64,000 nucleotides of DNA from CAIVAT01 sp964525995. GTDB taxonomy: Bacteria; Bacteroidota; Bacteroidia; Bacteroidales; FEN-979. Positions 43,681-52,856 of this stretch are shown here, in pieces. The translations under genes and the position numbers were made by a program. The notes under the pieces are model-generated. The model was not told the origin of the DNA, did not search any database, and saw nothing but the letters and a program-made list of their open reading frames with translations. The stretch spans positions 11,517 to 75,516 of the forward strand of contig CAZGIM010000021.1 in assembly GCA_964525995.1 (NCBI GenBank), in the 5' to 3' direction. Positions within the stretch are counted from its first letter, which is position 1. Each line of letters opens with the position of its first letter.

Positions 43681-45780
43681 ATGACTGCCTTTTTAACCCG
43701 CCACCTTCATCGTATTATCCTGGTGTTGATCCTGATCCTGATGCTGATACTCACCTTCAGTTCAGATGGTTATTTTGGAGGGGCCGATAACATCACCCAT
43801 TATCTGATTTCCCGCTATTCGTTCCGTCACCTTGAATTATTCATGAATGCCTGGGGACGACCGTTATATACCATCTTTTCCGCTCCTTTCGCTCAATTCG
43901 GACTTGCCGGCATCAAGATTTTCAATGTCACTGCAGGACTGGTGACTGCCTGGCTGGTTTACCGGATATCTCTGCTGCTTAAGCTGCAACAACCATGGAT
44001 GGCTCCAATCCTTGTTTGCTTTACTCCGCTCTATTTCATCATGATTCCCACCGCGCTCACGGAAATCATCTTCAGCCTTGTGATTACTTTTTCCCTGTAC
44101 CTCTTCATCAGGAAAAATTTCATAGTTTCTGCCATAGTGATCTCCTTTTTACCTTTCGCCCGCACGGAAGGATTTATCATGCTGCCGTTGTTTTTCCTGG
44201 CATTCTGTTACACTGGAATTCACGAAAGAAAGTGCCGGCGTATTAACAGGAAGCCCTTTCTCGCCATACCATTTTTGGCAACAGGTGTCGTGGTTTTCAG
44301 TTTCCTGGGGTGGTTTCATTTTAAAGATTTGTTCTGGGTCTTTACACAATTCCCTTACCCGGTTACTTATCACCACCCCATTTACAACCAGCCGGGAAGT
44401 TTGTGGCATTTCATCAGGGATCGGCAATCCATTCTGGGATTACCTATTGAAGCCCTGTTCGTTGCCGGAACCCTCGCTTTGTGTTGTGATCTGTTCGGAA
44501 AAAATATTGCAGGCGCCGGTAAAGAAACGGATCGTAATACGGATTCAAATCAGGAAACCGTCGATATTCCCGTTCATCATGAAAACGAAACAAGAGAAAA
44601 CGCATCGATACTGATATTACTTGCCCTGATCCCGTTCTTGTTATATCTGGCCTTTCATTCGGTTCTGTATTGGAAAGCAATGGGGGGCTCCATGGGGCTT
44701 ACCCGCGTAATGGCAGCCGTTCTCCCGCTGGCATCCCTGGTGGCCATGAAAGGATTTGACGCCCTTCTTCGCCCCTTTCATCCGGAAAAGAGGATTTGGG
44801 TGAAATGGATCAAATTCCTTATATCCGTTGCCGCTATTTCCTGGATCATTGTTGTGCCGTTTAAGCTTTACCCGCTTCCATATCCCTTGTCGCCCGAGGA
44901 AATATCTGTCAGGGCAGCCGCAACCTGGCTGAAAAATTCGCCATATTCCGGCCGTTTTGTCTTTTATGCCGATCAGAATGTGCCTTTCTATCTTGGGAAA
45001 GATCCGTTTGAAAAACCATCCGCGAAATGTGCACTCCTGGCCGATCCGAAATATCTCGACACCATTCCCGCAGGATCGGTATTTATCTGGGATGCCCATT
45101 TCGGGGCCAATGAGTCGAAGATCCCGATCGACACCCTTTTGGGAAACAAACGTCAGTATTTGCTGCACTGGATCAAACCCCAAAGAACCTGGACTACCTT
45201 CGGGGGATTGGAATATTTCTGCTGCATCACCGAAACACGGCCTGATCGTCGAGGTACTGATAATTACGCCATCCGCGATTCTCTGATCGAAGTTCTCGAT
45301 GCTGAAAGTACGGTTGATACGCTTTATGCCAATACTTTTGAAAACCGGTGGGATACTCCCGACTCGACTTTTCTGACGACTTCAATCGTTTATCGGGGAA
45401 ATCATGCGTTTATCATGGACCACCGCACCGAGTTCAGCCCCGGTATATGCTGTCAGCCCGTTTCGGCGCTGCCGATGCCAGGCGAACCTTTCGAAATCAG
45501 GGCCAGCGCCCGGGTGAATTTTCCACGGCAAATGGCTGACGCTAAAATCATGCTTGTGATCTCTTTTGAGCAGAATTACAAACCCTATAACTATTCAGGA
45601 TTGAACCTCGCCGGAAAAGATATCCGCCCGGGTAAATGGGCCAGGGTCTCCCTGACCGTTCCGCTGCCCGCGTATCATTCGCCCGGCGACATGGTTAAAG
45701 TCTATATCTGGAATCCCGGGAAAAGATTGTTTTACCTTGATGATATGCGGGTGGAAGTAACAAGAGCAAAAGCCGACTGA
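43681..45780 (+). CDS. GT-C-like membrane glycosyltransferase with C-terminal beta-sandwich module
   Basis: From the ATG at 43681 the protein has 699 residues. A GTG at 43612 would add 23 residues, and the ATG is preferred because the first TM follows at once. About nine to eleven TM segments fill residues 10-430. The first loop has GGADNITHYLISRYSFRHLE and AWGRPLY, shared in pattern with the protein at 52857-54797 (SADDMANY, SGRFYY). A periplasmic part follows, then a beta-sandwich-like module (about 555-699) ending VKVYIWNPG and FYLDDMRVEV. GT-C enzymes use polyprenyl-phosphate sugars on the periplasmic side, and the acidic residues of the first loop are the usual catalytic site. The donor and acceptor are unknown. 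Confidence 0.75.
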   Translation: MTAFLTRHLHRIILVLILILMLILTFSSDGYFGGADNITHYLISRYSFRHLELFMNAWGRPLYTIFSAPFAQFGLAGIKIFNVTAGLVTAWLVYRISLLLKLQQPWMAPILVCFTPLYFIMIPTALTEIIFSLVITFSLYLFIRKNFIVSAIVISFLPFARTEGFIMLPLFFLAFCYTGIHERKCRRINRKPFLAIPFLATGVVVFSFLGWFHFKDLFWVFTQFPYPVTYHHPIYNQPGSLWHFIRDRQSILGLPIEALFVAGTLALCCDLFGKNIAGAGKETDRNTDSNQETVDIPVHHENETRENASILILLALIPFLLYLAFHSVLYWKAMGGSMGLTRVMAAVLPLASLVAMKGFDALLRPFHPEKRIWVKWIKFLISVAAISWIIVVPFKLYPLPYPLSPEEISVRAAATWLKNSPYSGRFVFYADQNVPFYLGKDPFEKPSAKCALLADPKYLDTIPAGSVFIWDAHFGANESKIPIDTLLGNKRQYLLHWIKPQRTWTTFGGLEYFCCITETRPDRRGTDNYAIRDSLIEVLDAESTVDTLYANTFENRWDTPDSTFLTTSIVYRGNHAFIMDHRTEFSPGICCQPVSALPMPGEPFEIRASARVNFPRQMADAKIMLVISFEQNYKPYNYSGLNLAGKDIRPGKWARVSLTVPLPAYHSPGDMVKVYIWNPGKRLFYLDDMRVEVTRAKAD

Positions 45781-45835
45781 ACAACGCCGTTTTGATCATC
45801 ATCTCTTTCTTTACCTCCGCCTGTTTCTTTGAATC

Positions 45836-45855
45836 TATCTGACAGCCGTCAGATA
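45836..45855. terminator. Hairpin between convergent genes
   Basis: TATCTGAC-AGCC-GTCAGATA forms a perfect 8-bp stem with a 4-base loop between two converging genes. There is no strict T-run after it on either strand, so a bidirectional terminator is only likely. Confidence 0.45.
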
Positions 45856-45867
45856 ATCCGATAGCTG

Positions 45868-47082
45868 TTATTCTTTCACAAATTTTGTAAAGAAGGAGTG
45901 ACTTTTATCCTGCAGGCGTATGAAATAAATCCCCGGAAGAAGATTTATAATATTGATCCTGTTTCGATCATTGATGATAGGCTGGGTCATAATCTCCTGA
46001 CCGGTGACCGAATAGATGGTGATGTGTGAATGATCCTGTTTTTCTGTAAGCTCAACAATGATCTCGCTTGTTGCGGGATTCGGGTAACAACGGATCGGTA
46101 TATTCTCATGCTGTTCAAGGACAATCGTTGATTTTGCCTGTGTGACGGTTACAGTCTGTTTTATTGTTGGAATTTCCACAAGTTTGATCTCGATTTGCGC
46201 AACACGGTCCGACTGTGTCGTGTTTTCTTCATAGTTGGCAACAATGGTACCATTGCCGAAGCCTGAATGGGTTACAGAACACCAGGGAACATCGCTGATC
46301 GCAGTCCAGATATTACAGGCTTCAACGGTGAATGTCACTGTTCCCGATTGCATGGTAACTAACTGGTTCGATGGAAGTACCTTAACCGGGGAAAATTCAA
46401 CAATGTTTGAGATCGGATCATGATCCATTGTCGTCACAATTCCGGAATCGCTAACAACGGCTTTTATCATGAAGTTTGCACTTGTTAATAAATCACCCGT
46501 TAACGGGTATTGATTACAGGCTGATCCAACAGAATCAATTAACTGCCAGGTCGTACCTGATAGTTGCCGGAAAATAAGGTATTGTAATACATATGAGTCG
46601 CTTTCCGGTATCCATTTAAGTATGTGTCCTGTATTGTCTGTGCAAATTGCTTTCAGAAACATGGAAGATCTGGGTTTACTTCTAGGAGACTCATATCCTG
46701 AACTATCAACCGATGTCAGCGTATATCTGTATGCTTTCTGATCCGGAACAGATGATGTATCGATGAATATCCCGGATTGACTGAAGGGCAGCGTGCCTAT
46801 TTTAATCATTGCTCCGGTGGAATATCCCCTATAGATATTAAAGGAATCCAACGGAGAAAATCTTCCTGAATAATTGATCCCTTTATTCCAGACGATCTTA
46901 TTTTTCTTTGTAATCGTATCATAGGTAGCCATAATAAAATCGGGAGATCCGTCACGGATGGTCCGTATCCGGTAAGAGAGTGCATTACATCCATCATTTT
47001 TTTCATAGATGTATCCTACCGTTGGCGTTACAAATTGAAACCATTTTTTGGACTTCCTTGATTTTTCAGGAAAATTTTTATG
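45868..47082 (-). pseudogene. 5'-truncated T9SS protein (FN3-like, BACON, sorting domain)
   Basis: An ATG at 46932 gives 354 residues with no signal peptide. Protein-like sequence continues in the same frame 50 codons upstream to a TAA at 47083 (for example FVTPTVGYIYEKNDGC) without any start codon. The coding part has a fragment typical of T9SS proteins (TYDTITKKNKIVWNKG), an FN3-like unit (YRYTLTSVDSSGYESPRSK), a BACON domain (WTAISDVPWCSVTHSGFGNG) and a type A sorting domain (RCYPNPATSEIIVEL to KFVKE). An exported protein needs a signal peptide, so I call it a remnant of a longer gene that lost its N-terminus. The break lies near the AT-rich glycan segment. Confidence 0.65.
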
Positions 47083-47117
47083 TTAATGTTAGTTTTAGAA
47101 CAATCAAAAATATTTCA

Positions 47118-47125
47118 TATGTTTG
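47118..47125 (+). promoter_or_regulatory. Candidate promoter of the GT-C gene at 47327
   Basis: TATGTTTG fits the TAnnTTTG consensus. A TTTTA tract lies about 20 bp upstream as a weak -33. The transcript would carry about 195 bases of leader, including the palindromic repeat at 47231-47287. Confidence 0.4.
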
Positions 47126-47230
47126 CTTCGCCAATGATTCTACTGTATAAAGCTTCATTTCCGTTTAAACATTAATAACTCTTCAATTAGTTATTATTCT
47201 ATGACAGAATCAAGCAGTACGAATACCGGA

Positions 47231-47287
47231 GCGGAGTCCCGGCCCAAATTTCCGCCTCCAGAGGCTGGAAATTTACCAGAAACATTG
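47231..47287 (+). repeat. Palindromic repeat, copy A (5' of the GT-C gene)
   Basis: Begins GCGGAGTCCCGGCCCAA and has a hairpin at 47246-47274 with AAATTTCC and GCCTC pairing GAGGC and GGAAATTT. It aligns without gaps to copy B at 49138-49192 downstream of the same gene. It lies inside an apparent N-terminal extension of the reading frame. Confidence 0.7.
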
Positions 47288-47326
47288 AAAAAAAATACTG
47301 CTTGGTATCCTTTAAAAACTGAGAGA

Positions 47327-49066
47327 ATGCGAAAATCCTTGAAGCTGATTTTCTTCATGCTCCTCTTTATCACTTCATTGATAATCACCGTATCATATAG
47401 CATCAAACAGCAAAACAGTGGCTGGAATGTTTTTCACGCCGATGGAGGAGGATATTATTGTTATTTACCCACTCTATTCTGTGCAAATTTTAATCCCGAA
47501 TTGATACCCCTGGCACATATTGAAAAAATTGGTGCAAGTATATCGATCGACACCATTCATAATACCATTCAGACAAAATATTACTATGGAACCGCATTGA
47601 TGCAGTCTCCATTTTTTCTGGCCACACATATTATTGCAACAGTTTTTCAAATTCCTGAAGAAAATGGATTTGCCAGAATTTATGAGCTTATGATCCATTT
47701 TGCAGCATCATTTTATCTGGTGCTGGGTTTGTTTATTCTCGAAAAATTTCTCGTTGTCCTGTTTCGGCCCCTGATCAGGTACTCAGTGGTTTTACTTTTG
47801 TTTGCAGGGACAAATCTGTATTATGTTACGCTGATGTCGCCCTCCATGTCGCACGTTTACTCTTTCTTTACCTTTTCATTGTTTCTCTGGACAATGCAAC
47901 AGTTCCTGGATTTCCAGCATTGGAAGTGGTTTTTGTTACTATCGGCATCGTTAGCGCTTTCCATTATTATTCGTCCTGTAAATGGCATAATCCTCCTGTT
48001 CTTTTTCTTTTGGCAAATAACATCATTAAAGGATGTTTTTCAAAGATTCCGTTTGTTCTTCAGGCCTGCGAATTTTATAACATTTACGATATGTCTGATT
48101 TTGTTCTTTATACCACAAGTTTGTTACTGGAAATATGCTTGGGACTCGTATGTGGTGAATTCATATAAAGGTGAAGGTTTTATCAATTGGGCTCATCCAT
48201 ATCTGTTGGAAGTATGGTTTGCGCCAAAGAACGGATTATTCACAAATACACCGATAGTTTTATTCATGATCGGAGGTTTGATCATCATGATCTGGAATAA
48301 AATCAAGAGTGGATGGATAATATCAGTTCTTTTTTTTCTGGTCAGTTATTTAACAGCTTCCTGGTGGGCGTGGGAAATGGGATGTGGGTTGGGTCATCGT
48401 GCTTTCGTTGAGTTTTACGCGATACTCAGTATTCCTCTTGGTTATTTCCTTACCTGGATTTTTCAAAACTGCCATAAAATCTTAACCATTTTTGTGGTAA
48501 TAATTCTTATTTGTTTATGTTATTGCAATATTCTAACTGCATGGTCATTTTCAGGATGTTTCAATGGTGACACCTGGAATTTCAACCGTTATCTTGTTAA
48601 TGTAATAAAAGCAGGCGTGTACCCGGGGAAGATTGTGTTGGCCAGCGTCGACCATTCTTTTGAATCCAATGAACTAAAAAACAATGCAACCAATACAATC
48701 AATGCATCAAGTAGTTTGGAAGTTCATACCTGGAATGAATTTATTTCAGGAGCTACAAAAGATTCAAAAGAATTTGGTTTCCTCTTACCCAATAAGGTGG
48801 AAGTAACTTGTAAAGTACGCGTGAATGTTCAATTGCCCACTTATGCAAGATTTGTCTTCTCGGTTGAACGTAACGATAAACCTCTGGTCTGGCAATCGGT
48901 CGATATTGATCCTATGATAAAAAGCAAAGGTGCGTGGTATCATGTTCAGGTCAATTTTAAAATTCCCGAATGGGCGCTTGAAAACTCCATTCTCAGAGTT
49001 TATTGCTGGAATCCCGGCCATTCAAGCTTCTATCTGGATGATTTGATCATCAAATTTTGTCTTTAA
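47327..49066 (+). CDS. GT-C-like membrane glycosyltransferase, group I, with beta-sandwich module
   Basis: The ATG at 47327 gives 579 residues. The frame is open back to 47201, but that part reads through the palindromic repeat and is unlikely to be native. The first TM is LIFFMLLFITSLIIT. The first loop carries HADGGGYYCYLPTLF and KYYYGTALMQSPFF. Later loops carry IRPVNGIILLFF and GLFTNTPIVLF. The same set occurs in the proteins at 57635 and 59635. About ten TM segments precede a C-terminal beta-sandwich module (about 445-579) ending LRVYCWNPG and FYLDDLIIKF. A polyprenyl-phosphate-sugar-dependent transferase is inferred from the GtrB-like gene nearby. It lies on the plus strand among minus-strand genes and is AT-rich. 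Confidence 0.75.
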   Translation: MRKSLKLIFFMLLFITSLIITVSYSIKQQNSGWNVFHADGGGYYCYLPTLFCANFNPELIPLAHIEKIGASISIDTIHNTIQTKYYYGTALMQSPFFLATHIIATVFQIPEENGFARIYELMIHFAASFYLVLGLFILEKFLVVLFRPLIRYSVVLLLFAGTNLYYVTLMSPSMSHVYSFFTFSLFLWTMQQFLDFQHWKWFLLLSASLALSIIIRPVNGIILLFFFFWQITSLKDVFQRFRLFFRPANFITFTICLILFFIPQVCYWKYAWDSYVVNSYKGEGFINWAHPYLLEVWFAPKNGLFTNTPIVLFMIGGLIIMIWNKIKSGWIISVLFFLVSYLTASWWAWEMGCGLGHRAFVEFYAILSIPLGYFLTWIFQNCHKILTIFVVIILICLCYCNILTAWSFSGCFNGDTWNFNRYLVNVIKAGVYPGKIVLASVDHSFESNELKNNATNTINASSSLEVHTWNEFISGATKDSKEFGFLLPNKVEVTCKVRVNVQLPTYARFVFSVERNDKPLVWQSVDIDPMIKSKGAWYHVQVNFKIPEWALENSILRVYCWNPGHSSFYLDDLIIKFCL

Positions 49067-49137
49067 AATAATCCTTCAATTGGCAGTTATTACCACCTGA
49101 ATGTCGTATGCTTTATTCAAATAGTATGAACTCCTGG

Positions 49138-49192
49138 GCGGAACCCCGGCCCAAGATTCTGCGGCAAGTCGCGGGAAAATTACCAAAAACAT
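49138..49192 (+). repeat. Palindromic repeat, copy B (3' of the GT-C gene)
   Basis: Starts GCGGAACCCCGGCCCAAGA and contains TTCTGCG pairing CGCGGGAA. It matches copy A in order and length (39 aligned bases after the shared GGCCCAA) in the same orientation, so the gene between is bounded by direct repeats. Confidence 0.7.
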
Positions 49193-49260
49193 CAAATGAA
49201 TAACCTGAAAAACATAAGGAAAACTCAGGGGAGTAAATCGAACCGTCCTTAAGCCACTTT

Positions 49261-50241
49261 TTAGTTTACCGATTCTTGAATTATTTCCTCATTTTCAACA
49301 GAACAGTCTATCCTTTCCGAAATCAGATACAACGGCCGGTTGCGTGACTCTTCGACACCCCTCCAGATATATTCGCCAATTACACCTAGTGTTATGAGTT
49401 GAATCCCTCCTAAAAACAAGACCACGACCATAATGGAAGTCCACCCGGTTGGCCCGATTCCATTAAATATTTTATTCCAGATGAGAATAATTGAATAAAG
49501 AAATCCGACCAGGCTGATGAGGATCCCTAAATAAGAGATGAACCGGATGGGTGCAAAGGAAAAGGAGACAAAAGAATCGATCGCAAGCTTGATCAGTTTC
49601 ATGAAGGTAAAGGATGACTTGCCCGAATGACGTTCGTTCTGTTCATACCGGATAAAAGTCTGACGAAATCCCATCCACGCTGCCATCCCTATAATCATGC
49701 GGTTGGTCTCTTTAAACCGGCTCCAGTGGTTACATATTTTTTTATCAAAAAGGAAAAATGCAGAGGGCCCTTCTTTTGGATAATTCTTTAACCCGGAAGC
49801 TTTGATAAATAACTTGTAAAATGATTTAGAGAGGACTTTTCCGATGACCGATTGTGCTCTTTTTTCCCGGATGGTCCAAACCACTTCATATCCTTCTTTC
49901 CATTTTTTTATCAGTTCACCAATTAATTCAGGAGGCTCCTGTAAATCGGCGCTTATCACGATGGCGGCATCGGAATCGGCAACATGTTCGATTCCGGCAG
50001 AGATTGCTATATGGCTCCCGAAATTTCTTGAAAGTTGCAGCGCCCTGATTTTCGAGTTGGTCTTTGAAAGTGATCGAATGGTTTCAAAGGTGGCATCTGC
50101 GCTTCCGTCGTCAACAAGCAGGTATCTGAACGTAATACCGGGTATTGATCCGGTTGCCTGATCGAGCTTTATAATCAGTTGTTCCAGGTTTTTTTCCTCA
50201 TTGAAACAAGGAACTACAATGGTAATATTATTTCCAGCCAT
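49261..50241 (-). CDS. Family 2 glycosyltransferase, GtrB/ArnC-like (polyprenyl-phosphate glycosyltransferase)
   Basis: The 326-residue protein starts with a GT-A fold domain: ITIVVPCFNEEKNL, LLVDDGSADATFE and the donor motif ISADLQEPPELI. LQLSRNFGSHIAI and YPKEGPSAFFLFDKKI are typical of DPM1/GtrB-type enzymes. Two C-terminal TM segments (about 230-255 and 270-295) end with the usual EYIWRGVEESRNRPLY. Such enzymes transfer sugar from an NDP-sugar to undecaprenyl phosphate at the inner face of the membrane. The product would be the donor for the periplasmic GT-C proteins of this region. It is the last gene of the minus-strand operon and is followed by repeat B. Confidence 0.9.
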   Translation of the reverse strand: MAGNNITIVVPCFNEEKNLEQLIIKLDQATGSIPGITFRYLLVDDGSADATFETIRSLSKTNSKIRALQLSRNFGSHIAISAGIEHVADSDAAIVISADLQEPPELIGELIKKWKEGYEVVWTIREKRAQSVIGKVLSKSFYKLFIKASGLKNYPKEGPSAFFLFDKKICNHWSRFKETNRMIIGMAAWMGFRQTFIRYEQNERHSGKSSFTFMKLIKLAIDSFVSFSFAPIRFISYLGILISLVGFLYSIILIWNKIFNGIGPTGWTSIMVVVLFLGGIQLITLGVIGEYIWRGVEESRNRPLYLISERIDCSVENEEIIQESVN

Positions 50242-50246
50242 ATCTT

Positions 50247-50774
50247 CTATTTTCTCATCTTTAACAACCTGGCAGGCACTCCCGCGTAAACGGCAAAAGG
50301 GGGTACATCCCGGTTCACAACCGATCCGGCCCCGATGATACTGTTCCGGCCGATGGTAACACCGGGAAGAATTACCGATCCGGTTCCGATATCGGCTCCA
50401 TCCTCGATTATAACAGGTTTAAATGCAAGGGGAAGTTCGAGAACCGGCACATCGGGGTTTATATCATCGTGGTGTGACGTCAGGATTTTTACCATTGGAC
50501 CGATCCCGACAGCCTTCCCGATCTTCAATCCTCCTGCACTGTGAAAGAAACAACCCTGGCCGATCCAGGTATCCGTTCCAATCTCCATCATGGAGTCATA
50601 ATAGCCTTTTAAAATAGCATGATGGCCAATATAAATATTAGAACCCAATACAATATTTTCGGGATGAAAAACCAAAACTCCGGGTTCGAATATCACATTT
50701 TCACCGATCGATTTAAAATCACCTTCACGGAATTGTCCGTTACCATGCGATTTATATTGCTTTATCGGACTCAT
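50247..50774 (-). CDS. Left-handed beta-helix acyltransferase
   Basis: The 175-residue protein has hexapeptide repeats: IGENVIFEPGVLVF, IVLGSNIYIGHHAIL, IGTDTWIGQGCFFH, IGKAVGIGPMVKIL and the end ILPGVTIGRNSIIGAGSVVN with FAVYAGVPARLLKMRK. This is the sugar acetyltransferase (WbbJ/LbH) type that uses acetyl-CoA. The catalytic His is probably in LTSHHDD. Together with the adjacent aminotransferase and SDR it fits N- or O-acylation of a nucleotide sugar. It lies 1 and 5 bases from its neighbours in the operon. Confidence 0.88.
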   Translation of the reverse strand: MSPIKQYKSHGNGQFREGDFKSIGENVIFEPGVLVFHPENIVLGSNIYIGHHAILKGYYDSMMEIGTDTWIGQGCFFHSAGGLKIGKAVGIGPMVKILTSHHDDINPDVPVLELPLAFKPVIIEDGADIGTGSVILPGVTIGRNSIIGAGSVVNRDVPPFAVYAGVPARLLKMRK

Positions 50775-50775
50775 G

Positions 50776-51876
50776 TTACGCTGTCATTGATTTAACCTGA
50801 TCACAAACATATTGTATCTCTTCATGACCGATGTATAAGCTTAACGGTAATGCAAGACCTTGTCTGAATGAACGTAATGCATTGGGGAAATCATCGGAAT
50901 TGAAGCCATATTTGTCCTTGTAAAATTTCAAAACATGTAATGCGTTTGCCCCATAGTTCGTCTCTATCCCGTTTTCAAATAATCTCTTTTTCAACATATC
51001 GCGGTTAAACCTTTCATCGACCAAAACGTGATAGGTTTGATAAACATTCGTTCTGCCCGGCAAAACGGCAGGGGTCTTAACAGTGGAACAACCTGATAAC
51101 CCGACAGTGTATTGATCAGCAATTTCAATTCTTTTCCGGATATAACGATCAATCTCCAACATCTGACAATATCCCAACGCAGCCTGGAAATCGGTCATCC
51201 GGTAATTAAACCCGGCAAGGGTAAAATCATTGAAACCATCGATTTGTTCAATGCCGTGATTCCTTAAAATCCTGAGCTTTGATGCAAGATCATCATCATT
51301 GGTGACGATGGCTCCACCTTCGCCTGTGGTAATGGCTTTACGGGGATGAAAGCTGAAACAGCCCAGAATTCCAAATGTCCCTGACTTTCTGTTCCGAAAT
51401 TCCGTTCCTAAAGCGCACGCGGCATCCTCCACGACATGCAAGTTGTGTTTACGTGCAATTTGCATGACTTCATCCATTCTGGCAGATTGCCCAAATTCGT
51501 GAACTGGCATTATGGCTTTAGTATTTCGTGTAATCGCCTGTTCGATTTTTCCGGTATCAATACAAAAGTCATCAAGACCTATATCTACAAAAACAGGCCT
51601 GGCGCCAACAAGTTCGACAACGTTGGCTGTGGCGGGAAAAGTAAATGCCGGTACGATTACTTCGTCACCGGGTCCGATACCCAGGCTCATCAGAGACAGG
51701 TGAAGCGCCGCGGTCCCGTTTGAAACAACCACAGCATGTTTTACATTCAGAAAAGCAGAAAGCTCCTTTTCAAACTTTAAAACATATTCACCCTGAACCA
51801 GATTGCCTGACTTCAGAACGGCTGTTGCGGCTTCAACAGCTTCAGGAGGGAAATAGGGTTTCGACAGCCTGATCAT
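50776..51876 (-). CDS. DegT/DnrJ/EryC1 family PLP-dependent sugar aminotransferase
   Basis: The 366-residue protein starts IRLSKPYFPPEAVEAA. PLP-binding features are VVSNGTAALHLSLMS, VIVPAFTFPATANVVE and VVEDAACALGTEFRN. The Schiff-base lysine is in CFSFHPRKAITTGEGG. It transfers an amino group from glutamate to a keto-sugar linked to a nucleotide, the step after an SDR dehydratase. The SDR gene is 3 bases away and the acyltransferase 1 base away, so the three form a nucleotide-amino-sugar module. The particular sugar (3- or 4-amino) cannot be told from sequence alone. Confidence 0.93.
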   Translation of the reverse strand: MIRLSKPYFPPEAVEAATAVLKSGNLVQGEYVLKFEKELSAFLNVKHAVVVSNGTAALHLSLMSLGIGPGDEVIVPAFTFPATANVVELVGARPVFVDIGLDDFCIDTGKIEQAITRNTKAIMPVHEFGQSARMDEVMQIARKHNLHVVEDAACALGTEFRNRKSGTFGILGCFSFHPRKAITTGEGGAIVTNDDDLASKLRILRNHGIEQIDGFNDFTLAGFNYRMTDFQAALGYCQMLEIDRYIRKRIEIADQYTVGLSGCSTVKTPAVLPGRTNVYQTYHVLVDERFNRDMLKKRLFENGIETNYGANALHVLKFYKDKYGFNSDDFPNALRSFRQGLALPLSLYIGHEEIQYVCDQVKSMTA

Positions 51877-51879
51877 GGT

Positions 51880-52836
51880 TTATAATAAGTTTTTTTCAAT
51901 CCACACGGCAGTTTTCCGGATACCCTCATCCAGATCGACTTTCGCAGTGAAATCAAGCATCGTTTTCATCTTTTCTACTGAAGGAATTCTTAATTCGATA
52001 TCAGCCGACAATGCAGGTTTAAAGAGAATTTTTGAATGGGAATTCAATACCCGGCACACTGTCTGAGCCAATCCGTAGGTGGTAACGACAGCCCTGGAGT
52101 TCCCGATATTAAAGGATTGTCCGATCGCAACCGGATTTTCAATGCACCGCATCAGTCCGTCAACAAAGTCGGTCACAAAGCACCAGGCCCTGATTTGATT
52201 CCCGTCACCATATATGTGGATATCATTATTTCGCAAGGCTTTTTTTATAAATATCTGCAACGCACCCTCCCCTGTTTGCCCGGGGCCATATACATTAAAC
52301 GGGCGAACAGATACAGTGGGCAAACCAAATTCCTTAAAATAAGCCATATTCAGGTGCTCTCCCGCGAGTTTGCTTACAGCATAAGTCCATCGGGCCTCCC
52401 CGGCGCTTCCTGATACCGTTTCCATTCCCTCGGTAACTTTGAAAGCCATACTGCCAAAGACTTCCGATGTGGAAAAGTCAACAAACCGGTCATTTACCTT
52501 ATTTATTCTTGCTGCTTCTAAAACATTTGCAGTACCGATCATGTTAACCCTCATCGTATGCGTCGGTTTTTTAATGACCGTATCAATACCCGCAATTGCC
52601 GCAGCATGGATGACAATATCCGATCCGGCCATGCTTGAAGTCACAAGATCTGCGTCGAGCACATCCCCCCTGATGATTGTTAAATTCCTGTGACCTGAAA
52701 ATGGACTGTTGGTTAAAGTATCCCGATGAAAATTATCATAAGCGGTGACTTTATTATGATCAATGAGTTTTCCGATAAGGGCATTCGCAATAAATCCGGC
52801 TCCTCCGGTAATAAAGATGTTTTTGCGCTGAATCAT
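51880..52836 (-). CDS. NAD-dependent epimerase/dehydratase (SDR)
   Basis: The 318-residue extended SDR has IFITGGAGFIANALIGKL at the start (third Gly of GxxGxxG replaced by Ala), the NAD-ribose Asp-type strand VTAYDNFH, and HAAAIAG. The active site is YAVSKLAGE (Tyr and Lys), with SVRPFNVYGPGQTGEGAL for the sugar nucleotide. It acts on a UDP- or dTDP-hexose as a 4,6-dehydratase or 4-epimerase. It feeds the aminotransferase downstream. Epimerase and dehydratase roles cannot be separated here. Confidence 0.9.
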   Translation of the reverse strand: MIQRKNIFITGGAGFIANALIGKLIDHNKVTAYDNFHRDTLTNSPFSGHRNLTIIRGDVLDADLVTSSMAGSDIVIHAAAIAGIDTVIKKPTHTMRVNMIGTANVLEAARINKVNDRFVDFSTSEVFGSMAFKVTEGMETVSGSAGEARWTYAVSKLAGEHLNMAYFKEFGLPTVSVRPFNVYGPGQTGEGALQIFIKKALRNNDIHIYGDGNQIRAWCFVTDFVDGLMRCIENPVAIGQSFNIGNSRAVVTTYGLAQTVCRVLNSHSKILFKPALSADIELRIPSVEKMKTMLDFTAKVDLDEGIRKTAVWIEKNLL

Positions 52837-52856
52837 TTGAGTCGATAATGAGTAGG

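Noticed and set aside
47201..47326. 42-residue N-terminal extension of the GT-C gene
   Set aside because: Encoded mostly by the palindromic repeat; the ATG at 47327 is directly before the first TM segment.
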